Below, one piece after another: positions 17,125 through 28,000 of a DNA stretch of 64,000 bases. The stretch comes from CAVPUA01 sp963828015 (GTDB lineage Bacteria; Actinomycetota; Actinomycetes; Mycobacteriales; Jatrophihabitantaceae), in NCBI GenBank assembly GCA_963828015.1, contig CAWHCD010000005.1:186001-250000 (forward strand), in the 5' to 3' direction. The notes under the pieces were generated by a model. That model was given only the letters and a program-made list of their open reading frames with translations. It did not search any database and was not told the DNA's origin. Position numbers and translations under genes: made by a program. Every line of letters begins with the position of its first letter. The stretch's first letter is position 1.

Positions 17125-17546
17125 GTGACGAGCGCGATCGCTATGTGCATCACGACGAGTACGGCCACCGCCCGCGGCGGTTGACCCTGACGCAACAACC
17201 AGACGTCGGGCAGCAGGAGCACGAGCGTCACGAGGACGGCCGCACGCGAGTAGAGCCACCGAGGGGCCGAGCTGATGCGGGTCACGATCGGCCAGGCGAC
17301 GCCGGCGATGACCACGCCGATGATCGTCAGCTTCGCGTAGTCGGCGAACTGGTAGTGGACGTAGCCCTTGGTCGAGGGGAAGACGGCCTTCCCGATCGCC
17401 ACAATGACCGCATCGGCGATCAATGAGCCCACCACGGCCAACGCGGTGGCCAGCGCCACCCGCCAAGCCGCGGGTTGGTCGGTGCGCGGCGCGAAGTCGA
17501 CCCGCGCGGCGCGCAACGCCCGGTTGGCCAGTGTCTGGTCAGGCAC
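17082..17546 (-). CDS. Four-helix membrane protein, DUF6069-like
   Basis: The 154-residue product has about four hydrophobic helices (AWRVALATALAVVGSLIADAV, LTIIGVVIAGVAWPIV, SRAAVLVTLVLLLPDVWLL, VLVVMHIAIALVTYF), the layout of the DUF6069 family. GTG 17546 is preferred because GGAGAAG lies six bases upstream; the frame stays open to 17693 but without a good start signal. The 3' end overlaps the convergent kinase gene by 43 bp. The function is unknown. The 261-bp gap from 17547 to 17807 has no recognised gene. Confidence 0.7.
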   Translation of the reverse strand: MPDQTLANRALRAARVDFAPRTDQPAAWRVALATALAVVGSLIADAVIVAIGKAVFPSTKGYVHYQFADYAKLTIIGVVIAGVAWPIVTRISSAPRWLYSRAAVLVTLVLLLPDVWLLRQGQPPRAVAVLVVMHIAIALVTYFSMVTVASTKES

Positions 17547-17807
17547 GGTGACTTCTCCGATCGTCGCAGGCTCGTCGGACCGGCGATGCCGGCCCGCGTC
17601 CGCATCCACTATCCGGTGGCTATTTCTCAAGACGCTCTGAACGGCAGTCCGTTTCGGGCCGATTTGACGGACGGCTACTATCATAAGGTTCATGTATGGG
17701 ATTCGCTACACAGCGAAACAGGTTGAGCCAGGTATGCCGGGCCGCGCCTGACCCAATGTCCGGTTCGACGGCAATCCGCGTCGCGAGCCCCTCATCAGGA
17801 GCGCACC

Positions 17808-18794
17808 ATGGCCTCAGATCCGACGCCCCCGCAGCCGGGCTCCGGCGCGGCGAACAATGCGACGTACCGCCCACCGATGGGCGATCTGCCGGTAGGTGAG
17901 CCCCAGCCCTACGTGACCTATTTGCCCACGCTGGCGCCGCCGTCCGGCGACTCCTACGCGAGCTACGCGCCGGTCCCGCCGGCCTATACGCCGGCTCCGG
18001 AGTCGGCCGGCAACGATGCCTATGCGCCCCTTCCGTACTCGCCGCCGACCTATCCCCAACCGCAATACGCGCAGCCGCAGTACGCCCAGCCGCAATATCC
18101 GCCGGGTCAATACCCGCCACCGCCGTACGGCCCGCCCGCCTACCCGCCACCGCAGTACGGGCAGCTCCAAAACGCACCGGGCGGTACCCGGCTGGACGGT
18201 CTGTCAGTGGCCGCGCTGGTCTTCGGCATCATCGGGGGCCTGCTGCTCTCGATCCCATTCGGCATCGCCGGGCTGGTGCGGACCCGCAATGGCGCCATGC
18301 GTGGTCGGCGTCTGGCAGTTATCGGCCTTTCGCTGTCGCTGGTGTGGGCCGTAGCGCTGGTCGGTCTCGTCACCTACGAGATCGGGCGCCAACCTGATCG
18401 CGCCGCCGATGGCACCGTCACCCACCAGGGCGCCATCTCTCCGGCGAACCTGCGCAACGGAGACTGCATCAAACTGCCGAACGTCACCGCCGGACAGGTC
18501 ACGACCGTCCGCGATATCACCGTCGTGCCCTGCTCCACCTTGCACAACGGTCAGGTCTTCACGACGCTCGTGTCCGCCGATACGACCTACCCCGGGCTTC
18601 AGCAGCTCTCGCAAGAGGGCCTTCACGACTGCGTCCAACCAGCCCTGGACTTCCTCGGCAAACCGAGCACCACGCTGGAACTGTTCGTCTTCGTCCCGAC
18701 CAGTGCCCTCTGGTCGACCGGGGACCGCAACGAGCACTGCGTGCTGGTTGACGGCGCGTCCGACATCACCGGCGACATCCGACCGCACGCCTGA
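17808..18794 (+). CDS. Pro/Tyr-rich DUF4190-type membrane protein
   Basis: The 328-residue protein has a long N-terminal Pro/Tyr/Gln-rich tail (residues about 1-125, with repeated QPQYAQ and PPPQYG units). Two close membrane helices of the DUF4190 type follow (LSVAALVFGIIGGLLLSIPFGIAGL and LAVIGLSLSLVWAVALVGLV), and then an external domain with Cys residues (GDCIKLP, VVPCSTLHNGQVF, HDCVQPAL, EHCVLV). That C-terminal domain resembles septum-formation-like actinobacterial proteins. AGGAG lies eight bases before ATG 17808. The cytoplasmic tail could mediate protein contacts. Confidence 0.8.
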   Translation: MASDPTPPQPGSGAANNATYRPPMGDLPVGEPQPYVTYLPTLAPPSGDSYASYAPVPPAYTPAPESAGNDAYAPLPYSPPTYPQPQYAQPQYAQPQYPPGQYPPPPYGPPAYPPPQYGQLQNAPGGTRLDGLSVAALVFGIIGGLLLSIPFGIAGLVRTRNGAMRGRRLAVIGLSLSLVWAVALVGLVTYEIGRQPDRAADGTVTHQGAISPANLRNGDCIKLPNVTAGQVTTVRDITVVPCSTLHNGQVFTTLVSADTTYPGLQQLSQEGLHDCVQPALDFLGKPSTTLELFVFVPTSALWSTGDRNEHCVLVDGASDITGDIRPHA

Positions 18795-19006
18795 TCGCTG
18801 CCCGATTAGCACGTTTCACACGCTCATGGCGGGCAATCGGTGTTATAAAATTGTTTGATACCATTCCGGCCAGTTTCCTCCAGGCACGCAGATATTGGGT
18901 CACTGGCGGCGATCGCTGCTACTGTCTGTGATGCTGGTACGAACTCGGCGCCGCACCCAGAGGATTTCGCCGGGCTGTAGCTGTCCGACGAGAGGCGAAG
19001 GCGATC

Positions 19007-22000
19007 TTGCACCGAATCGGCCGGCGGCCAGTTGCGTTCGCCTTGACCATCGCGCTGACCGCCCTGAGCTGTGTCGCCGTCGGCATCACCACCGCCCAGA
19101 GCGCCGCGGCGGCCGGCACGCCCAACATCGCGTTGACCGCCACCGCGTCGTCGAGTGTGCTCTACGGCAACCCGGTGACCGTCACCCTCACCGCGACCAA
19201 CTCCACCACTACGCCCGGGTACAACGTCGCCTTCTCCGACGTCCTGCCGGTCGGTGTCTCCTATGTCCCCGGCTCGACCCTGCCGACGTCGGCCGATGAG
19301 CCCACGGTGCTCACCGACCAGCCGGCCACCGGGCAGACCACGCTCATCTGGTCCAACGCGACCGACCTGCCGGCCAACGACACGTTCGCGCTGTCCTTCA
19401 GCGTCCTACCCTCGACGGCCACGTTGCTGCCCGGCTCGAGTTTCGACACCAGCGCTGCGGCCTACACCAACACCGATCCGCGCGCGCTGGTGACCTTCTC
19501 CGCGAGCGGCGTAGCGGTTCCGGCGTCCTACACCGGCTCGGCCACCGCAACGACGCACACGTCGATCACCCCCATCACCGTCGCCAAGTCGCAGAGCTAC
19601 CCCGAGGGGGAGCTACTGCGCGGCGTGCACAACAACAAGGACACCTACAGCCTGGTCGTCACCAACTCCGCGCTCGACGCCACGAACAGCGTGACCGTCA
19701 CCGACTACCTCCCAGCCGGCCTGGAGTTCCTCGGCTGCGGCGGCGTCGACAACACGACGAACGCCACGACCAATCCGGGCTCGACCCTCGAGTACCCGGG
19801 GGCGCCCCCGTTGTCGGCGGGCGCCGTCCTGGGCGGGAGCTGCCTGACGCCGACCTCGGTGACGACGGTCGGCCTGACCGCGTCCGGGGCCGACGGATCA
19901 GCTCCGGCGCAGCCCATCACGAGCGGCAGCGCCGTCTACACCCAGGTGCAGTGGACGATCGGCAACCTGGCCCCGGGCGCGAGCACCACCCTGACCTACC
20001 AGGCCGGCATTCCGTTGAAGGAGAACGCGCTCTTCGCCACCCCGCCGACTCCGGCGAGTGGCAAGCAGGCTTCGAACCTCGACAACAACTCCGGACCCGA
20101 GACGCTGGACGGCCAGACGCTGACCAACCTGGCCACCCTCTCCGGTACCTACACCGGCGCGCTGGCGTCGGGCGCGACCAACCCGGTCACCGCCAGCGGG
20201 ACGAGCGCGGTCGAGGCCGTGGATCTGGCCACGCAGAAGAGCGTCGACAACTCCACCTACAGCGTCGGCGGCAAGCACGTCTACAGCCTGAACTACGAGA
20301 CCAGCGAGTACCGCTATTCCAGCGGCGTCACGCTGACCGACACGCTGCCGCCCGGACTGTGCCCGAACGGGACGAGCAACTACGAGGCCATCAGCAACGA
20401 CCCGCTGTGTGCGCCGGACGGACGCCAGCCCAGCACGCCGTACTCCGCGGTCCAGCAACTGCCCTCGGCCGGCTTCACGCTGACGTGGAACCTCGGCACG
20501 ATCGCCGCCGACACGAAGGCCACGATCACCTTCCCCTCGACCGACCGGGCCAGCTACAAGGACTCCAACGGGGTCATCACCCCGACGGCCGCCGGGGACA
20601 CGCTCACCGACACGTCCTCGATCACCGGCACCACCCAGGCGGTCTGCACCAACGGCACCGTCGTCGACAAGACGTGCGCGACGAGCACGACGCCGATCTA
20701 CGCCGGTGAAGCCACGCCGCACACGGCCACGAACGGATCGTCGGCATCGGAGACGACCGGGTCGCCGGCCATCGCCAAGCGCGTTGCCACGAACACCACC
20801 AACCCGAACTGTGCCACCGCCACCTACGTCACCGCCCCGACCGTTCCCAACTACACCCAGGGCGACACCGTCTGCTTCCAGCTCGAGCTGGACTATCCGG
20901 CCGGAGTCACGACCAAGAACTCGCTCATCACCGACCTCTTCCCGGCCGGCACCAGCTACGTCGCCGGCTCGGCGCAGTACGTCACGGGGAACACGACCAC
21001 CCCGGTGACGCCGGACACCTCCCAGGCCGGCGTGATCACCTGGCGCCCGGCCGACTACACCTCCGGCGGGGCGACCTACGTCAATCCAGGGGAGAAGTTC
21101 CTCGTCGTCTTCGCCCTGACCCCGACCGCCGGCCCACCCGTGGCGACGACGCCGAGCATGTCCGGCAACCTGATGAAGGTCACCCAGACCGACACGGCGG
21201 GCATCGCGATCGCCCTGCGCGCCCGGGCGCTCTATGACCTGACCGCGCCGTCGTTGTCGATCACCCACGGCGTGCAGCAGGTCAACTCCGGGCCGGTCAA
21301 CGGCCCGAACGTCGATCACGTCCAGGTCAACGACGGCGACGTGGTGACCTATCGGATCGACATCACCAACAACGGTCTGGCCCCGGCCAACAGCACGGTG
21401 GTCAAAGAGGTGCTGCCGGCCCAGTTCTCCTCGTGCGCAATGGTCTCGGCGATCTCCAACGGCGGAACGTGTGCCGTGGTCGGCGGCATCGTCACCCTGA
21501 CCTGGCCGGCGGGATCCACGATCGCTCCGGCGGGCACGGTCACGCTGACGTTCGCGGTCACGGTGCCGACCAACATGGTGGCCGGTGTCGATCTGAGCAG
21601 TACCGCCAGCATCACCAGCTACCAGAACGTGCCGAACACGACGACGAGCACGCCGGTGACCTATGTCCCCGGGGTCGGGGGAGTGCCCGCGGCCAGTGAC
21701 CCGACCGACGTCTATCTGGGCACGCCGACCTTGGTCAAGACGCGCACCACCTCGGTCAGTGATACCGGCAACGACGCGACGACCCAGGCCACCATCGGCG
21801 AGACGATCCACTACACGCTGACCCAGACCGTCCAGGCCGGCACCACGGTGTTCAACGGCGCCCTGACCGACCCGCTCGGCTCGACGCAGACCTACGTCGC
21901 CGGCACCCTCGCCTACACCGTCAACGGGGTGGCTTCGGCCGCCGGCTACACGCCCAGCGTCACGACCAACACGGTGAAGCTGGCCTTCCCGACTCAGGTC

Positions 22001-25000
22001 TCGGTACCGGCCACGCCGAGCACCGGAACCGTCGTCGTGGTGACCTTTGACGCCACCGTCGCCAACGTCTCGACCAACGTTCGCTCGAGCAGCCTCACCA
22101 ACACGGCCAGCTTCAACTTCAAGGACTTCGCCGGCACCGCCCAGCCGCAGGAGCAGTCGGCCGTGACCACGACGGTCGTCGAACCGAGCCTGGCCGTCAC
22201 CAAGACCGACTCCGCGCCCGGCCATATGGCGATGCCCGGTGCCACCGTGCCCTACACGGTGACGGCCACCAATACGGCCGGGACCAACGTCTCGACCGCC
22301 TACAACGTTGTCGTCATCGACACGCTTCCGGTCGGCATGACCTCGCCGACCCTGGTCACCCCGGCCGGAGTGGTCACCGGTTCGCTAGCGGCCGGCTATG
22401 TGATCACCTGGACGCTGACGTCGCTGGCTCCGGGGGCCTCACAGGCGCTGACCTACTCGGCTCAGGTCCCGATGACCACGGTCGCCGGTGACACGTTCCT
22501 CAATGGCGTCGTGGCCACGACGCAGAGCCTGCCCTCGCCCACCACGGGTATCCGGACCAGCGCCGACAACATCGCCGGGTACAAGGCGACGGCGTCGGAC
22601 ACGGTGACCGCGTCTGCCCCCACGCTGACCAAGACCGCTTCACCGACTTCGGTGACGATCGGCCAGGACACCACGTACACCGTGACCGAATCCATCCCGG
22701 CCAACGTCGTCGTGCCTGACGCCACGGTCATCGACACCCTGCCCGACGGTATGACCTTCGATGCCTACGTCAGTTGCGTGATGTCTGACGGCACGACCTG
22801 CACCGCGCTGCCGACGCCCACGAAGGATGCCACCCTCGGAACCACCGCGTTGGCCTGGACGGTCGGGAACCTGACCGCGTCGGCGGTCGTCCGCACGATC
22901 ACGATCAAGTACACCGCCTACCCGGCCCAGAAGAAGACGTCCGGCGGGGCCAAGATCGTGGCCGGTAATACCCTCAAGAACAGCGTCGCGGCCTACTGGA
23001 ACACGACTGCGGTGGCCCCTCCGACCACGATCCCGCTGCCATCCGCGTTCACGCGCCACTCGGCTTCCGTGGCGGCCACGGTCACCGTGATCGAGCCCAA
23101 CCTGACGATCGTCAAGGCCGCGTCGCCGACCAGCCCGGTGCCCGGCCAGACCATCACCTACACGGTCACGGTCAAGAACACCGGAGGCTCCACGGCATAC
23201 GACATCGCCGTGTCCGACCCGATCCCGAGTGGGTTGACGGTCAACCCGGCCAGCATCACCGGTGGTGGGACGTTGGCCGGCGGCACGATCACCTGGGCTC
23301 CGGCGGCTCTGGCGGCGAACGCCACGGTCGTCCTGACCTACACCGCCACGTTCAACCCGACGTTGTTCCATGCCGGTACCTCGATCAGCAACACCGCCTC
23401 GACAACCTATGACGGTGTGCTCGGCGGGGTGGCCGGTGACCCGAGCCAGGTGCGCTACCGCGGCTATGGCCCGACGTCCTCGACGGCCACCATCACCCCG
23501 GTCGTCCCGGTCATCGCGCTGGCCAAGAGCACCTCGGCCGGCAAGACCGGTCACGCCTCGCCAGGCGTGCCGTTCACCTGGACCGTCACGCTGACCAACT
23601 CGACCACCGCCCCGGCCAACAGCGCGGTCATCACCGACACCTTGCCGCCCAACTGGACGTTCAACGCCGGCAGTGTCACCTACAACGGGGTCGCCGGCGC
23701 CAACCCGGTCGTCTCGGGTCAGACGCTGACGTTCACCGTGCCGGGCACGATCGTGCAGGGCACGCCGGTGATCCTGAGCTACACCGCGACGCCGTCGGTC
23801 GCTGCCCTCACTGGGCCGGCGAACCCGAACGTCAACACCGCGTCGTCGACCTTCAAGGACGCCACCGGTGCCAGCGCTGACGCCGATGGTCCCTATCAGT
23901 CCAACAGCGATACCGCCTCGGCGATCGTCGATTCGGCCGACCTCGCGCTGACCAAGGCCGCGATCGGGGCTGTCGTGCCCGGCGCGCCGTCGCAGTGGCA
24001 GATCACGATCAAGAACAACGGCCCCTCCGATGCCGCCGGCCCCCTGACGGTCACCGACACCCTGCCCAGCGGCGCCACCGCGGTCAGCTGCTCGACCGGC
24101 TGGACGTCGAGCATCACCGCCTCGACCCTCACCTGCACCCGCGCCACCGGGCTGGCCAATGGCGCCACCGACACCACGCTGATCGTCACGCTGACCCTGC
24201 CGTCCTCGACCACCGGTTCGGTCACCAACACCGCCGTCGTGGCCAGCCCGACGTATGACCCCAGTCTGCCCAACAACACCGGCTCGGCCACGGTCACAGT
24301 CACGCCCAAGGCCGACCTGGCGATCACCAAGACACACACGGGATCCTTCACCGCCGGGCAGAACGGCACGTACACGATCACCGTCTCCAACAACGGGCCG
24401 TCGGATTCGCCCGGGCCGATCCAGGTCGTCGATACCCTGCCCGCCGGATTGACCTTCGTGTCGGCGTCGGCCCCATGGGCCTGCACCGGCACCACCACCG
24501 TCACCTGCACCTCGACGGCCGGCATCGTGGCCGGCGCGAGCGCACCGGTCCTGACCTTCACCGTGGCGGTGGCGGCCTCGACGACGGCGACCTCGCTGAC
24601 CAACTCCGCAACCGTGTCCGGGCCGATCACCGACCCGGTGCCGGGCAACAACACCGCGACCGACCCGACCACGATCGCCAAGTCGGCCGATCTGAGCATC
24701 GTCAAGACCCACAACGGCGCGTTCCAGGCCGGGCTCAACAACACCTACACCCTGCAGGTGGCCAACGTCGGGCCGTCAGCTGCGGCCGCGACCGTGACCG
24801 TCAGCGACACCCTGCCGACCGGTGAGACGTTCGTGTCCGGCACCGGTACCGGCTGGACCTGTTCGGCCGTCAGTCAGGTCGTCACCTGCTCGCTGAGCGG
24901 ATCGCTCGCCGCTGGCGCGAGCGCCGGGCCGATCACGCTGACCGTGCTGCTGGGCAGCGGCGTCACCGCGCCGATCACCAACACGGCGACGGTCACCAGC

Positions 25001-28000
25001 CCGACCGCGGATCCAGTGCCGGGCAACAACAGTTCGACCGACACCACGGGCACGCCGGTCACCAATGCCGACGTCAGCCTGCTCAAGACCGCGAACTCGC
25101 CCGCCTTCACCGCCGGCAGCAACGGGGTTTACACGCTCACGGTCAGCAACGCCGGCCCGGCCGACGCCGCCGGTCCGATCACGGTCACTGACCCCTTGCC
25201 GGCGGGCGAGACGTTCGTGTCGGGCACCGGAACCGGTTGGTCCTGCACAGCGGCCGGGTCGACCGTCACCTGCACCGAGTCGGCCAAGCTCGTCGCTGGT
25301 CAGTCGCTGCCCGCGATCACCCTGACCGTTGCCGTCGCGTCCGGGGCCAGCGGGTCGCTCAGCAACACCGCCACCGCCGCGAGCCCGACGACCGACCCCA
25401 ACCCGGCTAACAACTCCAGCACGGCCACGGTCACGGTCGGGGCCAGCGCCGACCTGGCGATCACCAAGACGCACACCGGCTCGTTCACCGCCGGGCAGAC
25501 CGGGACCTACGTCATCACGGTGAAGAACAACGGCCCGTCGGACTCACCCGGCCCGATTCAGGTCATCGACACGCTGCCGGCCGGAATGTCGCTCGTCTCG
25601 GCGTCGGCGCCGTGGGCCTGCTCGGGCACGACGACGCTCACCTGCATGTCGGCGGCCACGATCACCGCCGGCGCCTCCGGCCCCACGCTGACCCTGACAG
25701 TGGCCGTGGCGGCCACGGTGACCGCGACCAGCCTGTCCAACACGGCGACCGTGTCCGGGCCGATCACCGACCCGGTTCCGGGCAACAACACCGCGACCGA
25801 CCCGACCACGATCGTCACCTCGGCCGATCTGAGCATCGTCAAGACCCACAACGGCACCTTTGCCGCTGGCGTCAACGCCACCTACACCCTGCAGGTCGCC
25901 AATGCGGGCCCGTCGGCCGCGGCCAGCCCGGTCAGGGTCACCGACACCCTGCCGACCGGTTTGACGTTCGTATCCGGCACGGGCACCGGCTGGACCTGTG
26001 CCGCCGTGGGGCCGGCCGTCACCTGCACGCTCACTGGTGTGCTGGCCGCGGGGGCGAGCGCGGCGCCGATCACCCTGACCGTGCTCGTGGCCTCCTCGGT
26101 CGCCGCCTCGATCAGCAACACCGCGACCGTCTCGAGTCCGACTCCTGATCCCAACCCGAGCAACAACAGCTCGACCGATCAGACCGGGCCGGTCACCACC
26201 AACGCCGACCTCAAGATCGTCAAGGTCGCCGGTGCGCCGACGTTCATCGCCGGCACCTCGGTCGGCTACACCCTCGCGGTGAGCAACCTGGGCCCAGCCG
26301 ACGCCAGCGCGCCGATCACCGTCTCGGACACGTTGCCGGCCACCGAGACCTTCGTCTCGGCGACCGGTAGCGGTTGGAGCTGCTCTGCCCTGGGTGCGGT
26401 CGTCACCTGCACGTCGGCGGCGACCCTGGCCAGCGGCGGCACGCTACCGACCATCGCGCTGACGGTGACCCTCGCTTCGTCGACCACGGCGTCGGTCAGC
26501 AACACCGCCACCGTGAGCAGTCCGACGCCGGACCCCGCGCCGGGCAACAACACCAGCACGGCCACCGTGCCGGTGATCGCCAACGCCGACCTGGCCATCA
26601 CCAAGTCCCACGTCGGCTCGTTTACCGCCGGGCAGGACGGCGTCTACACGATCGGCGTCACGAACAACGGTCCGTCGGATTCGCCCGGACCGATCACGGT
26701 GCTCGACACGCTCCCGGCCGGGATGACCTACGTGTCCGCCTCCGGGCCGTGGTCATGCACCGGGACGACGACGGTGACCTGCTCGCTCTCGAGTGCGATC
26801 CTGGCCGGCGCGAGCGCCCCGGCCCTGACGCTGACGGTCTTGGTGGCGGCCTCGGTCACCGCGCCCAGCTTGATCAACACCGCCTCGGTGTCGGGCCCGG
26901 TCATCGATCCGGTTCCGGGTAACAACACCGCGACCGACCCGACGGCGATCCTGACCTCTGCTGACCTGAACATCGTGAAGACCCACAACGCTCCGCTGGT
27001 GGCCGGGGTGAACAACAGCTACACCCTGCAGGTGGCCAATGCCGGCCCGTCCGCTGCCGCCTCGCCGGTGACCGTGACCGATACCTTGCCGTCGACGCTC
27101 ACCTACGTCTCGGCCACCGGCACCAACTGGACGTGTGCCGCCCTCGGCCAGGTCGTGACGTGCACATTGGCCGGGCCGCTGGCGGCCGGCGCCAGCGCCG
27201 CGCCGATCACGTTGACGGTGCTGCTCGCGTCCTCGGACACGGCGCCGGTCAGCAACACGGCCTCGGTGGCCAGCCCGACCACCGACCCGAATCCGGCCGA
27301 CAACAGCTCGACCGATGTCAGTGGGCCGATTGTCACGAACGCCGACCTCAAGATCGTGAAGACGGCCGGCTCGCCGACGATCACCGCCGGCACCTCCGGC
27401 ACGTACATGCTGGCCGTCTCCAACCTCGGTCCGGCCGATGCCGCCGGGCCGATCACGGTCTCGGACACCTTGCCGGCGGGGGAGACGTTCATGTCCGCCA
27501 GCGGCACCGGCTGGACGTGTTCGGCCGCCGGGCTGGTCGTCACCTGCACCGCGCCGGCGAACCTCGTGGCCGGAGGGTCGTTGCCGAACATCACCCTCAC
27601 GGTCGCCGTCCCGTCGGCGCAACCGGCTGGCCCGCTGACCAACACGGCCACCGTGTCCAGCCCGACCCCCGACCCGGTGCCGGGCAACAACACCAGCAGC
27701 GCCCCGGTGTCGGTCATCACCAGCGCCGACGTGACGCTGCTCAAGACCCACACGGGAGCCTTCACCCCGGGAACGGCCGGCAGCTACAGCATCCTGGTCA
27801 CCAACAACGGCCCGTCCGACGCCGCCAACCTCGTGCTCACCGATCCGCTGCCGGCGGGGGAGACCCTGGTCTCGACGAGCGGTTCGCCGATCGGCGCGCT
27901 GACCTGGACGTGCACCGGCGATGCGGCCCAGGTCGTGACGTGCAGCCTCTCCGGCCCGATGCCGAGCGGCACCTCGGCCACGATCACTGTCGACGTGTTC

